DNA from: an uncultured Subdoligranulum sp.
GTDB lineage: Bacteria; Bacillota; Clostridia; Oscillospirales; Ruminococcaceae
Assembly (NCBI GenBank): GCA_945830575.1
Contig: CALZZE010000002.1
Location: 62,001 to 126,000, forward strand
Length of the DNA stretch: 64,000 nt
Direction of reading: 5' to 3'
Of the stretch, positions 16,490-25,257 are shown piece after piece (within the stretch, counting starts at the first letter, position 1; each line of letters starts with the position of its first letter). The position numbers were made by a program, and so were the translations under genes. The notes beneath the pieces are model-generated. The model was not told the DNA's origin. It did not search any database and saw nothing but the letters and a program-made list of their open reading frames with translations.

Positions 16490-18778
16490 ATGTATTGTGT
16501 TCGCTGCAAAAAGCGTGCCGCCGTTGTGTTTGTGCAGCGGCTGGAAAACGGCAAGCCCATTCAGGAGGGCTACTGCCTGACCTGTGCCAGAGAAATGCAC
16601 ATCAAACCGGTGGACGATTTGATGAAGCAGTTCGGCATGAGCGATCAAGATTTGGAGACCATGGAAGAGCGGATGAGCAGCTTTTTACAGGAGGCCTCGG
16701 ATTCCGCCGCCATGACTCTTTCCGATAACGGGGAATCCCCCGAGCAGGAGGATTTCGTGCCCGGCGGCAGCCCCACCTTCCCCTTCAATTTTCTGATGAA
16801 CCGCGCCCAGCCCGAGGGCGAGAGCGCCGAAAAGTCCGACCAGAAATCCAAAAAGGAAAAGCGGAAAAAGTACAAATTTCTGGATACCTACTGCGAGAAT
16901 CTGACCCAGCGCGCCCGGGAGGGCAAGACCGACCACATCATCGGCCGGGATCGGGAGATTTACCGCACCATCCAGATTCTGTGCCGCCGCCAGAAAAACA
17001 ACCCCTGCCTCATCGGTGAGGCGGGCGTGGGCAAGACCGCCATCGCGGAGGGCATTGCCCAGCGCATCGCCGAGGGCAAGGTGCCCGCCCGGCTGCAGGA
17101 CAAGGAAATCTACCTGCTGGACCTGACCGCCCTTGTGGCCGGCACCCAGTTCCGGGGCCAGTTCGAGCAGCGGGTCAAGGGCCTGCTGGCCGAGGTGCGC
17201 AGCGCCGGCAACGTGATTCTGTTCATTGACGAAATCCACAACATTGTGGGCGCGGGGGATTCCGACGGCGCCATGAACGCCGCCAACATCATGAAGCCCG
17301 CGCTGTCCCGGGGACAGATGCAGGTCATCGGCGCCACCACCTTTACGGAATACCGCAAGTATATCGAAAAGGATTCCGCGCTGGAACGCCGTTTCCAGCC
17401 CGTCAAGGTGGAGGAACCGTCCCTCAACGACACCATCGAGGTGCTGAAGGGCGTCAAAATCTACTACGAAAAGCACCACTGCGTCCGCGTGCCGGACGCG
17501 CTGGTGGCCACCGTGGTGCAGCTGTCCGAGCGGTATATCACCGACCGGTTCCTGCCCGACAAGGCCATCGACCTGCTGGACGAATCCTGCGCCTGCTGCA
17601 ACCTTCGCCACCCCGAAATTACCGAGTATCTGGCGCTGCAAAAGACCGTGGCCGAGCTGGAGGAAAAGGAACAGGCGCTGGAGAACCCCGAGGACGGCAC
17701 CATCGACTACGAGGAGCTGGCCTCCACCAAGACCGAGCTGGCCCGCCAGCGGGAGCGTCTGCCCCAGCTGGAACTGCAGGTGGCGGACATCGAGCTGACG
17801 CTGGAGGACGTGGCGCAGGTGGTGGAGCTGTGGACCGGCATCCCCGCCGTCAAAATCAAGGAAACCGAATACGGCCGCCTGCTGGGGCTGGAAGACGCCC
17901 TCAAGGCGCACATCATCGGGCAGGACGAGGCGGTGCGCAGCGTGGCGCAGGCCATCAAGCGCGCCCGGGCCGATTTGTCCGGCCGTCACCGCCCCGCCAG
18001 CTTCATTTTTGTCGGCCCCACCGGCGTGGGCAAGACCGAGCTGGTCAAGCAGCTGGCCGCCCAGCTGTTCGACAGCGTGGACCCGCTCATCTCCATCGAC
18101 ATGAGCGAGTATATGGAAAAGTACGCTGTATCGCGGTTGATTGGTTCCCCTCCGGGCTATGTGGGCTACGATGAGGCGGGCCAGCTCACCGAGAAGGTGC
18201 GTCGCCATCCCTACAGCGTGGTGCTGTTTGACGAGATCGAGAAGGCTCACCCGGATGTGATGAACATTCTTCTGCAAATTCTCGATGAGGGCAAAATCAA
18301 CGACGCGCAGGGCCGTGTGGTGGATTTCTCCAACACCGTCATCTGCATGACCTCCAACGCCGGTTCCTCCGACCGCACCAACCTGACCGGCTTCGGCAAA
18401 ACCGCCCAGCAGGCCACCAAGGACAAATGCATGAAGGCGCTGCAGGAGTTCCTGCGCCCGGAATTTCTGGGCCGTGTGGACGAGGTCATTGTGTTCCGCC
18501 CGCTGGAGCAGGCCGATTTGGAGCGCATCGCCGCGCTGATGCTGGACGAATACAAGCCCGGCATGGCCGCCCGCGGCCTGACGCTGGACTACACCCCCGA
18601 GGCGCTCACCGCGCTGGTAAACGTGACCTCCACCCAGCTGGGTGCGCGGGAGCTGCGCAAGACCATCCGCAAAACCGTGGAGGATCCGGTGGCCGAGGCC
18701 ATCGTGGAGGGCCGCCTTACCGATGGCATGACCGTCACGCTCACCGCAAAGGACGGTCAGCCGGAGCTTTCGCTGTGA
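16490..18778 (+). CDS. clpE: ClpE-type ATP-dependent Clp protease ATPase with N-terminal zinc finger
   Basis: Hsp100 unfoldase expected to feed stress-damaged proteins to ClpP. Residues 3-32 form a CXXC-X22-CXXC zinc finger (Cys3, Cys6, Cys29, Cys32), which is the ClpE hallmark, in place of the ClpC N-domain. Two AAA modules follow: D1 Walker [10 protein letters not shown] (about 175) with Walker [13 protein letters not shown] (about 242), a shortened coiled-coil middle region (about 380-440), and D2 Walker [10 protein letters not shown] (about 507) with Walker [15 protein letters not shown]. The ATG at 16490 follows GAGAGGTGAT. At 762 residues it is close to the family size. The next gene starts inside its stop codon. 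Confidence 0.92.
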   Translation: MYCVRCKKRAAVVFVQRLENGKPIQEGYCLTCAREMHIKPVDDLMKQFGMSDQDLETMEERMSSFLQEASDSAAMTLSDNGESPEQEDFVPGGSPTFPFNFLMNRAQPEGESAEKSDQKSKKEKRKKYKFLDTYCENLTQRAREGKTDHIIGRDREIYRTIQILCRRQKNNPCLIGEAGVGKTAIAEGIAQRIAEGKVPARLQDKEIYLLDLTALVAGTQFRGQFEQRVKGLLAEVRSAGNVILFIDEIHNIVGAGDSDGAMNAANIMKPALSRGQMQVIGATTFTEYRKYIEKDSALERRFQPVKVEEPSLNDTIEVLKGVKIYYEKHHCVRVPDALVATVVQLSERYITDRFLPDKAIDLLDESCACCNLRHPEITEYLALQKTVAELEEKEQALENPEDGTIDYEELASTKTELARQRERLPQLELQVADIELTLEDVAQVVELWTGIPAVKIKETEYGRLLGLEDALKAHIIGQDEAVRSVAQAIKRARADLSGRHRPASFIFVGPTGVGKTELVKQLAAQLFDSVDPLISIDMSEYMEKYAVSRLIGSPPGYVGYDEAGQLTEKVRRHPYSVVLFDEIEKAHPDVMNILLQILDEGKINDAQGRVVDFSNTVICMTSNAGSSDRTNLTGFGKTAQQATKDKCMKALQEFLRPEFLGRVDEVIVFRPLEQADLERIAALMLDEYKPGMAARGLTLDYTPEALTALVNVTSTQLGARELRKTIRKTVEDPVAEAIVEGRLTDGMTVTLTAKDGQPELSL

Positions 18779-19719
18779 GGCCCCGCTGCGCCGCGGCGCT
18801 GGCCGCGCTGCTGCTCACCGGCTGCGCCGCCCGCACGGTGGTGTATCAGAACGAACTGCCTGACGCCGCCACCGCCCCGCGTTCCGCGCCCGCCGCGCCC
18901 TTTTACGAGGAGCAGCTGGCATGGTACGGCAGCGTGGGTCTGATGGACGGCCCCACCCTGCTGTACTGCGTCTATCTGAACGAGCCGGGCGGCAATTTCT
19001 GGGATGACGCGGCGGTGGCGCAGACCCGCCAGAGCCTGACGGTGGCCGCCGGCTGGCTGGAGGCGCAGGCCGCCGACTGGGGCGCGGAGGACTTTTCACT
19101 GATATACGGCGAGGAGCTGTCCGCCACCGTGACGGTGAACCACCGTTTCAACGGCGAGGACGGGGACGAGGACTTTCTCACCCAGCTGGATACGCTGTGC
19201 GCCCGGCTGAACACCGAAACCCTGCGCAACACCTACGGCGCCGACAGCATCGGCTTTCTGTTTTTCCTGCCGGCGGCGGGCGCGTCCTGCACCTACCCCC
19301 ACTATGCCGAGGACGGCATGTGGTACACCAACGAGTACAGCCTGCTGTACGCCGAGGATTTGTATTCCGACCCGGGTACGCCGGAATCCCCCGCCGTGTA
19401 CGCCCATGAGATTCTGCATCTGTTCGGCGCGCCGGACCTGTATGAGGGTTCCGCGGATTATTTTGTGACAAACGAGCTGGCCGACTACGTGAGCACCCAA
19501 TGGCCGGACGCCATCATGGCGGACACCTACAACGAGGCCGGCGGCATTGACTATGACCGCATCGACAAGAGCATCTGTCCGCTGACCGCCTTCCGGCTGG
19601 GCCTGTGCGACAGCTTTGAAGGGCTGGCGCGGTTCCCCGCCGCGGCACAGCTGCCCGCCGGGGTGTTTGCCGACAGTGCCGATGCCATCGTCGGTCTGCC
19701 CGTCACCGAGGCGGTGTGA
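18775..19719 (+). CDS. Secreted lipoprotein with HEXXH metalloprotease motif
   Basis: 314 residues from a GTG that overlaps the clpE stop (GTGA), which makes translational coupling likely. The N-terminus [19 protein letters not shown] is a lipoprotein signal peptide with lipobox LTGC, so the mature protein should be anchored outside the membrane. Around residue 210 the sequence VYAHEILHLFGAPDLYEG contains HEILH, a zinc-metalloprotease HEXXH motif, followed by acidic residues and NELADYV that could supply the third ligand. I do not recognise the wider family. The link to a cytoplasmic unfoldase is unusual and may reflect a shared stress response. Confidence 0.6.
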   Translation: MRPRCAAALAALLLTGCAARTVVYQNELPDAATAPRSAPAAPFYEEQLAWYGSVGLMDGPTLLYCVYLNEPGGNFWDDAAVAQTRQSLTVAAGWLEAQAADWGAEDFSLIYGEELSATVTVNHRFNGEDGDEDFLTQLDTLCARLNTETLRNTYGADSIGFLFFLPAAGASCTYPHYAEDGMWYTNEYSLLYAEDLYSDPGTPESPAVYAHEILHLFGAPDLYEGSADYFVTNELADYVSTQWPDAIMADTYNEAGGIDYDRIDKSICPLTAFRLGLCDSFEGLARFPAAAQLPAGVFADSADAIVGLPVTEAV

Positions 19720-19720
19720 T

Positions 19721-20578
19721 ATGAGTGAAGCATTTCCCCTGCGGGTGGAGGAGCTGGTGCGGGGCTCCTTTGCGGAGTGGCGCACCAGCGACACGCTGCC
19801 CGAGACCGAGTGCGAGGACTGGCAGCTGGTCTACGTGAAGGACGGCGTCATTGAGGAGCGCTGTGACGAGCGCCGCGTGGTGCTGCGGCAGGGCGGGGTG
19901 CTTTTGCACCAGCCCGCCGAGACCGCCGCCATGCGGGTGCTGGGCGAGCTGCCCCCCGAGGTGCTGCGGCTGGATTTCCGCTGCGGCGGCGCGGCCATGG
20001 ATCGGTTCCGGGACCGGGTGTTCCACGCCGACCCCACCGAGCAGGTGGCGCTGCGGATGCTCTGCCATGCGGTGGAGCTGACCTTTCAGGACGGCCTGCC
20101 CCGGCAGGACGCGCCCTTTGGGGCGTTGCAGGAGACGGTGGTGTATCTGGAGGCAGCGCTTTTGCTGCTGGGCCGCCGTGCAGGCCGCGCCCGCAAGCCC
20201 AGCGCCCGCGCCCTGCGGGAGCGCCGCCACACCGCGCTGGTGGGGCAGGCGCGGCTGTACTTTGCCCAGAACTTAGAGCGGGAGGTGGCTCTGCAGGAGG
20301 TGTGCGATGCCTGCGGCTGCACCCGGCAGCAGCTGCAGCAGGCGTTCCGCGCCCGCACCCGCCACGGCCCCATGGAGGACTTTGCCCGCATGCGGCTGGA
20401 CTACGCCGCGCAGCTGCTGGGGCGGGGGGCGACCCCCGGCGAGGTGGCAAAGCAGCTGGGGTACTGCTCCGGCGCGTATTTTTCCCAGCGGTTCAAGGAG
20501 GCCACCGGCTCCACCCCCAGCGAATACCGCCGCACCCAGATGGGGCTGCCCGCCCGGCGCGGCAACAAAAACACATAG
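19721..20578 (+). CDS. AraC-family transcriptional regulator
   Basis: 285 residues. The N-terminal half resembles a cupin sensing domain (LVYVKDGVIEERCDERRVVLRQGGVLLHQP). The C-terminal 100 residues carry two HTH motifs of the AraC/XylS type: VALQEVCDACGCTRQQLQQAFRART and TPGEVAKQLGYCSGAYFSQRFKEATGSTPSEYRRT, the last being a strong family signature. The ATG lies one base after the preceding stop. It could regulate galE, which follows after about 110 bases, but that is only suggested by proximity. Confidence 0.88.
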   Translation: MSEAFPLRVEELVRGSFAEWRTSDTLPETECEDWQLVYVKDGVIEERCDERRVVLRQGGVLLHQPAETAAMRVLGELPPEVLRLDFRCGGAAMDRFRDRVFHADPTEQVALRMLCHAVELTFQDGLPRQDAPFGALQETVVYLEAALLLLGRRAGRARKPSARALRERRHTALVGQARLYFAQNLEREVALQEVCDACGCTRQQLQQAFRARTRHGPMEDFARMRLDYAAQLLGRGATPGEVAKQLGYCSGAYFSQRFKEATGSTPSEYRRTQMGLPARRGNKNT

Positions 20579-20687
20579 GTTCCGGCAAAACGTCTATTCC
20601 TATTTTCCCGTAAACTCAGTACAATGAAAGCAGAAACGGCAAACGATGCCGCAACAATACCACAAACTGAAAAGGAGTCTGATCGTT

Positions 20688-21707
20688 ATGGCAATTCTGG
20701 TAAGCGGTGGCGCCGGGTACATCGGCAGCCACACCTGTGTGGAGCTGTTGGCCGCCGGGTACGACATCGTGGTGGCGGACAACTACTACAACTCCTGCCC
20801 CGAGGCGCTGGCGCGGGTGCGCAAAATCAGCGGCAAGGATTTCCGGTTCGTGGAGGCGGACATGACCGACCACGCCGCCGTGGAGAGCATCTTTGCCGCC
20901 AACCCGGACATTGACTGCGTCATCCAGTTCGCCGCCTACAAGGCGGTGGGCGAGAGCGTGTCCAAGCCCATCGAGTATTACCAGAACAACCTGGGCTGCA
21001 CGCTGACCATTCTGGACGTGATGCGCCGCCATGGCTGCCACAACTTCATCTTCTCCTCCTCCGCCACTGTCTACGGCGACCCCGCCAGCGTGCCTATCCG
21101 GGAGGACTTCCCCGTGGGCGGCACCACCAACCCCTACGGCACCACCAAGGCCTTCACCGAGCGGATCCTGGAGGACTGCTGCAAGGCCGACCCGGAGCTG
21201 AATGTGGCGCTGCTGCGTTACTTCAACCCCATCGGCGCGCATCCCTCCGGCCTGATCGGCGAGGACCCCAACGGCATCCCCAACAATCTGGTGCCCTACA
21301 TTGCCAAGGTGGCGGTGGGCAAGCTGGAAAAGGTTCACGTGTTCGGCAACGACTACCCCACCCCCGACGGCACCGGCGTGCGGGATTACATCCATGTGGT
21401 GGATCTGGCCCGCGGCCACGTGGCGGCCATCAAAAAGCTGGACACCAAGCCCGGCCTGTTCGTCTGCAATCTGGGCACCGGCCACGGCTACAGCGTGCTG
21501 GACGTCATCACCGCGTTCAGCAAGGCCTGCGGCAAGGAGCTGCCCTACGTCATCGACCCGCGCCGCCCCGGCGACATTGCCGAGTGCTGGTGCGACCCCA
21601 GCAAGGCCAAAAACGAGCTGGGCTGGCAGGCGGAGTACGGCATTGACGACATGTGCCGCGACAGCTGGAACTGGCAGAGCCACAACCCGGACGGCTACAA
21701 AGCATAA
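20688..21707 (+). CDS. galE: UDP-glucose 4-epimerase
   Basis: Interconverts UDP-glucose and UDP-galactose with tightly bound NAD. In 339 residues: Rossmann motif VSGGAGYIGSHTCVELL at the N-terminus, catalytic Ser with the SYK-type triad in SSSATVYGDP and NPYGTTKAFTE (Tyr-X3-Lys), and RYFNPIGAHPSGLIGEDP typical of GalE. The ATG at 20688 has AAAAGGAG upstream; an upstream in-frame ATG would add 14 non-homologous residues. A weak promoter (TTCCTA-17-TACAAT) lies near 20600-20630. A strong terminator follows, marking the end of the plus-strand block. Confidence 0.95.
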   Translation: MAILVSGGAGYIGSHTCVELLAAGYDIVVADNYYNSCPEALARVRKISGKDFRFVEADMTDHAAVESIFAANPDIDCVIQFAAYKAVGESVSKPIEYYQNNLGCTLTILDVMRRHGCHNFIFSSSATVYGDPASVPIREDFPVGGTTNPYGTTKAFTERILEDCCKADPELNVALLRYFNPIGAHPSGLIGEDPNGIPNNLVPYIAKVAVGKLEKVHVFGNDYPTPDGTGVRDYIHVVDLARGHVAAIKKLDTKPGLFVCNLGTGHGYSVLDVITAFSKACGKELPYVIDPRRPGDIAECWCDPSKAKNELGWQAEYGIDDMCRDSWNWQSHNPDGYKA

Positions 21708-21716
21708 GCACACACC

Positions 21717-21758
21717 AAAAGAGGGCGCGCCCAGACGGACGCGCCCTCTCTGTTTGTT
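21717..21758 (+). terminator. Terminator of galE
   Basis: AGAGGGCGCG pairs with CGCGCCCTCT around a short loop; TGTTTGTT follows. Confidence 0.75.
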
Positions 21759-21799
21759 GAAGAGCCCTTTTCGGGTTGCAATCAAATGTGAAATAGGAT

Positions 21800-21897
21800 T
21801 GTAGGGCGGAGTCTTGACTCCGCCGCAGGCACATTGCCACACAATCAACATCGTTGCAACGCGAACAGCCCCGGTGGGGTCAAGACCCCACCCTACA
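21800..21897. repeat. 98-bp paired palindrome (TGTAGGG...CCCTACA)
   Basis: Two hairpins, GGCGGAGTC-TT-GACTCCGCC (21805-21824) and GGTGGGGTC-AA-GACCCCACC (21873-21892), face each other in inverted orientation inside outer arms TGTAGGG (21800-21806) and CCCTACA (21891-21897). It resembles paired REP elements and sits between convergent galE and the last tail gene. Confidence 0.7.
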
Positions 21898-21932
21898 GGT
21901 TGCTTTTATCACCGCAGCATTGATGAACCTTT

Positions 21933-22280
21933 TTAATACTCCACCAGATTCATGGTGATTTCCCACACGGCCTGCCCTTCCCGGGCGGCGCGCAGGGCGG
22001 CGGTGCGGTCGCCGGCGTACATGGTGGCGGTGCGGGGCGACCCGAAGAAATACTCCACCGAAAAGCTGTCCGGCGCGGTGGCGTTGAGGATGGCGGCGCA
22101 CTCCCCGGTGGAGAGCGCGTACCAGTGCACTGCGATTTTCGCCACGCCGCCGCGCACCCGCTCCCGCACCAGCACGCCGTCCTCGGTGCGGCCGGTGCCC
22201 TCGCTGTCCAGATCCGACAGCGTCACCTGATACTCATGGGGCGTGGGCAGCGCTGTGCCGTCAATTTTCAGAATATCCAT
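21933..22280 (-). CDS. Phage distal tail/baseplate-like protein
   Basis: 115 residues, last gene of the phage-derived cluster. It begins MDILKIDGTALPTPHEYQVTLSDLDSEGTGRTEDG and is predicted mostly beta. Its place right after the tape measure is where a distal tail or tail-completion protein is expected in siphophage maps. The ATG at 22280 follows GGGAGGTGAGC, 3 bases after the tape-measure stop. Family recognition is by position and resemblance to small tail proteins of Clostridia prophages. Confidence 0.55.
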   Translation of the reverse strand: MDILKIDGTALPTPHEYQVTLSDLDSEGTGRTEDGVLVRERVRGGVAKIAVHWYALSTGECAAILNATAPDSFSVEYFFGSPRTATMYAGDRTAALRAAREGQAVWEITMNLVEY

Positions 22281-22282
22281 GC

Positions 22283-23908
22283 TCACCTCCCGCCGCTGCG
22301 CAGTATCCGGCGGCTCTGGCTGTTGGCCACCACGCTGTCCAGCAGCTCTTCCCCGATGTAGATGTTGATGGGCTGGCCGTCCCCGCCGCCCAGCGCGGCG
22401 AGAGTCTCGGCAAAGGCCTGTTTGATGGTGTCCAGCGGGGCCTCGATGTTGGTGCCGCTGCGCTGGTCGCCCAGCAGGGCGAGGAATTCCCGGTTAGGGG
22501 GAATGACCGCGCCGGAGGCCAGCGCCGGGACCTGAAACCGCACCCGGCTGCTGGTGAGCGCCGCTGCCGCGTTGCCCGCGGCGGCGGACAGGCCGTTGAA
22601 AACGCCCCGGCCCAGTGCCGCAAGGCTGCTGAACGCCGAGGAGATGGCCTGCACCATGCTGCGCACCACGCCCACCACGGCGTTGACCGCGTTCTGCACG
22701 GTGGCAACAATGTTCTGCCACACGGCTCCCACCGTCTGGGCCATGGCCTGCCACGCGGCGTTCCACTGCCCCTGCAGGGTGAGCGTGAGGAAATCCGCCA
22801 GCCCGCCCAGCAGGAGCAGCGCCGCGTTGACGCAGTCCGCCACGACGCCCACCGCCGCGGCCACGGCCTGTCCCACCGCGCCAAACACCTGCGCCACGCC
22901 GGGGCCGAGGGTGGCCGCCAGCCAGTTGAGCAGCGGCATGAGGGCGGTGTTCCACACCGTCAGCACCAGCTGCAATACCGAGCCGAGGGCCAGCACCAGA
23001 TTGTCCCACAGGGGCTTGAGATGCTCCGCCCACAGCTGGTCTGCCAGCGCGATAAACTGCGCCAACACCGGCTGCACCACGGTGGCCCAGAGGGTGCCCA
23101 GCAGCGTGCAGAGGTTCTGCACCCCCAGCGCGAGGCCGTCCAGAATGGGCTGGCCGTACGCTGCCCAGGCGGCGGTGATGCCGGTCATCATGTCCTGCCA
23201 GACGGTGAGCAACAGCCCCAGCCCGGGCAGCAGCACCGTGTTGAGCAGCCCGTCCACCACGCCGCACAGCCAGACGAACACCCCGCCCAGCGCGGTGAGG
23301 GCGGTGGACACCACCCCGCCCACGATGGGCGCGAAGGCCTGCGAAAAGCTGTTGACCACCCCGGGCAGAAACACGGTGGCAAGGTACTCCCCCAAGGGGG
23401 CCAGCGTGCCCTGCCACAGCGACACGGCGGCGGCGCGCACAGGCTCCCAGATGCTCAATGCCGCGGTTTTGATCTGCTCCCATGCCGCCCGCCACGCGGC
23501 GATGGCGGGGGCGTAGTACCGCTGCAAATACTCCCAGAAGGAGGCCCATGCGCCGCGCAGCGCGTCCAGCGTCTGCTGCCAGACGGTGGGGGCCTCCTCC
23601 TTTTTTGTTTTGCTGCCGGATGTTTTGCCGCTGGACCGTGCAGAGCTGGTCTTGCTGGTCTCGGCGGTGGTTTTGGGAGCGGTGAGACGGTTGATCTCGT
23701 CAAATTTTGCCAGTGAGCGCACCGTTTTGCCGGTGACGGCGGCGGTGGCGCGCAGACCGCTTTGCAGCTGCTGCAAAACCTCCTGCGCGCCCTCCCCGGC
23801 GCTGCCCACAGTGGAGAGACTGGCCGCCAGCTTGTCCAGCGCGGTGCGCAGTGCCGTGCTGCTCTGCACACCAGCGGCCAGCTCGTCAAAGGTAATGGTT
23901 TGCGCCAA
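22283..23908 (-). CDS. Phage tail tape measure protein
   Basis: 541 residues. Features of a short tape measure: a helical N-terminus (DKLAASLSTVGSAGEGAQEVLQQLQSGL), a lysine/serine-rich hinge (about 78-105), a long hydrophobic helical centre with repeated Trp-containing segments (TVWQDMMTGITAAW, LWATVVQPVLAQF, VWQNIVATVQNAVNAVVG), and a beta-rich C-terminus with PALASGAVIPPNREFLALLGDQ common to Firmicutes siphophage tape measures. By the usual length rule this predicts a short siphovirus-type tail of the order of 80 nm. It is separated from the tail chaperones by a palindromic element. Confidence 0.85.
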   Translation of the reverse strand: MAQTITFDELAAGVQSSTALRTALDKLAASLSTVGSAGEGAQEVLQQLQSGLRATAAVTGKTVRSLAKFDEINRLTAPKTTAETSKTSSARSSGKTSGSKTKKEEAPTVWQQTLDALRGAWASFWEYLQRYYAPAIAAWRAAWEQIKTAALSIWEPVRAAAVSLWQGTLAPLGEYLATVFLPGVVNSFSQAFAPIVGGVVSTALTALGGVFVWLCGVVDGLLNTVLLPGLGLLLTVWQDMMTGITAAWAAYGQPILDGLALGVQNLCTLLGTLWATVVQPVLAQFIALADQLWAEHLKPLWDNLVLALGSVLQLVLTVWNTALMPLLNWLAATLGPGVAQVFGAVGQAVAAAVGVVADCVNAALLLLGGLADFLTLTLQGQWNAAWQAMAQTVGAVWQNIVATVQNAVNAVVGVVRSMVQAISSAFSSLAALGRGVFNGLSAAAGNAAAALTSSRVRFQVPALASGAVIPPNREFLALLGDQRSGTNIEAPLDTIKQAFAETLAALGGGDGQPINIYIGEELLDSVVANSQSRRILRSGGR

Positions 23909-23949
23909 TGTGTCCCTCCTTTTCTGGAATCACGAATCGGGCTTTTTAG

Positions 23950-24121
23950 GGCAATACCGCATAATTCTACGTGCCGATATGGCGAGCGAGGTGTGCCAGC
24001 TGCTAAGCAAAAAGCGCAGATAATACTTTGTGTATTATCGAGCATTTTTGCGACGCAGATGGTGCGCATCGCTCGTCAGAGCGGTGCGTAAGGCGTCAGC
24101 CGTGAATTGTGCGGTGTTGCC
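23950..24121 (+). repeat. 172-bp palindromic element, copy B, with TTAG target duplication
   Basis: Starts GGCAATACCGCATAATTC and ends GAATTGTGCGGTGTTGCC, imperfect terminal inverted repeats. It is flanked on both sides by TTAG (23946-23949 and 24122-24125). A central hairpin, GATAATAC (24019-24026) with GTATTATC (24032-24039), is extended by GCAAAAA/TTTTTGC. It encodes no protein and lies in the gap between the Gp15-like chaperone and the tape measure. Confidence 0.9.
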
Positions 24122-24122
24122 T

Positions 24123-24150
24123 TAGGGGGCGGCGTCCCCGACGCCCCGCG
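24123..24150. repeat. Short GC palindrome (TAGGGGGCGGCGTC...GACGCCCCGC)
   Basis: GGCGTC-CCC-GACGCC core with TAGGGGGC on one side. The same unit occurs at 25258-25285 (inverted) and 47920-47948. The palindromic element copy B duplicated TTAG exactly at the edge of this repeat. Confidence 0.65.
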
Positions 24151-24153
24151 CTT

Positions 24154-24732
24154 TCACGCCAGCAGCTTTTGCAGCTCGGCGCGGGCGGCGGCCTCCTCGG
24201 GGGTCAGGCGGGGGCGCAGATCCACCTCGGTGCGGTGGGTGCGGTAAAATTCCAGCTCCCACCCCTCCAGCTTTTTGCCCCGGCGCAGCTTGTCCCGGAT
24301 GCCCACCACGGTGGACAGCGTGCCTTCCCCGATGGCCTCAAAATAGCTGAGAAAGGTCCACCAATGCAGATACCGCATGGCGCGGATCTCCCGCCCGGCC
24401 GCCTTGTTCACCCCCGCCGCAATCAGCGGCGCGTCCTGCCGCCAGTCCAGCAGCCGGGGGCCGGGGGCGGCGCGGTCGGGCCGACCGCCGGACAAAAACA
24501 CCGACAGAAACTCCGCCGCCTCCTGCCAGTCCTGCCGGGGGATGGCTCCGAAGTCCCGGTAAAACAGCCGCAGCGCCACATAGCAGCGCTCCTCCTGAGA
24601 CAGCTCGCCCCCTTCGTCGCCGTTCAGCCAGGCCAGTATCTCCAAAATATCACGATAATCCGTGTTGATTGGATACTGCCTGCCGTTCAGCACCGCGACG
24701 GTGGGCAGCGCCCAGGCTGTGGGGGCGCTCAT
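24154..24732 (-). CDS. Phage tail assembly chaperone, Gp15 family
   Basis: 192 residues. LPTVAVLNGRQYPINTDYRDILEILAWLN at the start, followed by LFYRDFGAIPRQDWQEAAEFLSVFLSGG, matches the bacteriophage Gp15 family found just upstream of tape measures in Firmicutes phages, where these proteins are thought to act as the longer tail chaperone. The conserved aromatic MRYLHWWTFLSYFEAIGEGTLSTVVGIRDKLRRGKKL motif is present. Its start overlaps the preceding stop (ATGA), an arrangement that replaces the programmed frameshift used by many phages. Confidence 0.8.
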   Translation of the reverse strand: MSAPTAWALPTVAVLNGRQYPINTDYRDILEILAWLNGDEGGELSQEERCYVALRLFYRDFGAIPRQDWQEAAEFLSVFLSGGRPDRAAPGPRLLDWRQDAPLIAAGVNKAAGREIRAMRYLHWWTFLSYFEAIGEGTLSTVVGIRDKLRRGKKLEGWELEFYRTHRTEVDLRPRLTPEEAAARAELQKLLA

Positions 24733-25199
24733 GCGGGCAGGGCCTGCCGGGCGGCGCGGCCGGCCTCGGCAGCCGCCACGGCGGCGTTCGCTTTGCCGGT
24801 GACGGTGCGCTGTGCGCCGTCCGCCAGCACGGGGGCCAGCGCCTCCAGCAGGTTCTGCACCACCCGCTGGCCGTTGGCGCCCACGCCCGCCAGATTGACC
24901 CCCTCCAGAATTACGTCAAAGTTGTTGGCTTCGCCAAAAATATCGGTGAGCAGCGCCTTGACGCGGCGGTCATAGTCCGCCATCAGCGCCAGCACCCGGA
25001 CGGCCCGTTCCTCCTCGGAGAGGGATTCCCCCTCCATAGCCCGCAGCGCGGCGGTCAGCTCCTCGTCCAGCTGAGCCAGCGGCTCTTTGGCGGCGAAAAA
25101 CCGGTGGTACACGTTGGGGTCACCGGGGTTGAACCGCAGCACGCCCCGCCCGTTGACGGAAAACTCCTGTACGCCGGTATCAATGGTCAGATTTTGCAT
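24729..25199 (-). CDS. Phage tail assembly chaperone (small component)
   Basis: 156 residues, starting MQNLTIDTGVQEFSVNGRGVLRFNPGDPNVYHRFF. An acidic helical middle (LDEELTAALRAMEGESLSEEERAVRVLALMADYDRRVKALL) is followed by a conserved FGEANNFDVILEGVNL segment and an Ala-rich tail. Location between the tail tube and the Gp15 protein marks it as the first tail chaperone. The ATG at 25199 follows AAAGGAGCCACC; a longer frame would run through the palindromic repeat at 25258. Confidence 0.7.
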   Translation of the reverse strand: MQNLTIDTGVQEFSVNGRGVLRFNPGDPNVYHRFFAAKEPLAQLDEELTAALRAMEGESLSEEERAVRVLALMADYDRRVKALLTDIFGEANNFDVILEGVNLAGVGANGQRVVQNLLEALAPVLADGAQRTVTGKANAAVAAAEAGRAARQALPA

Positions 25200-25257
25200 G
25201 GTGGCTCCTTTCTCAAAAACCAGAACGACAGCTTGCAGGAGGCGGTGTTCCCTGCCG

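Noticed and set aside
21800-21897. Possible CRISPR repeat pair
   Set aside because: Only two related palindromes in inverted orientation and no regular spacers or cas genes.
23455-24069. Reading frame starting MLDNTQSIICAFCLAAG, also seen near 5371, 37200 and 56142
   Set aside because: The repeated peptide is only the translation of the 172-bp palindromic element; frames differ beyond it and no ribosome-binding site is present.
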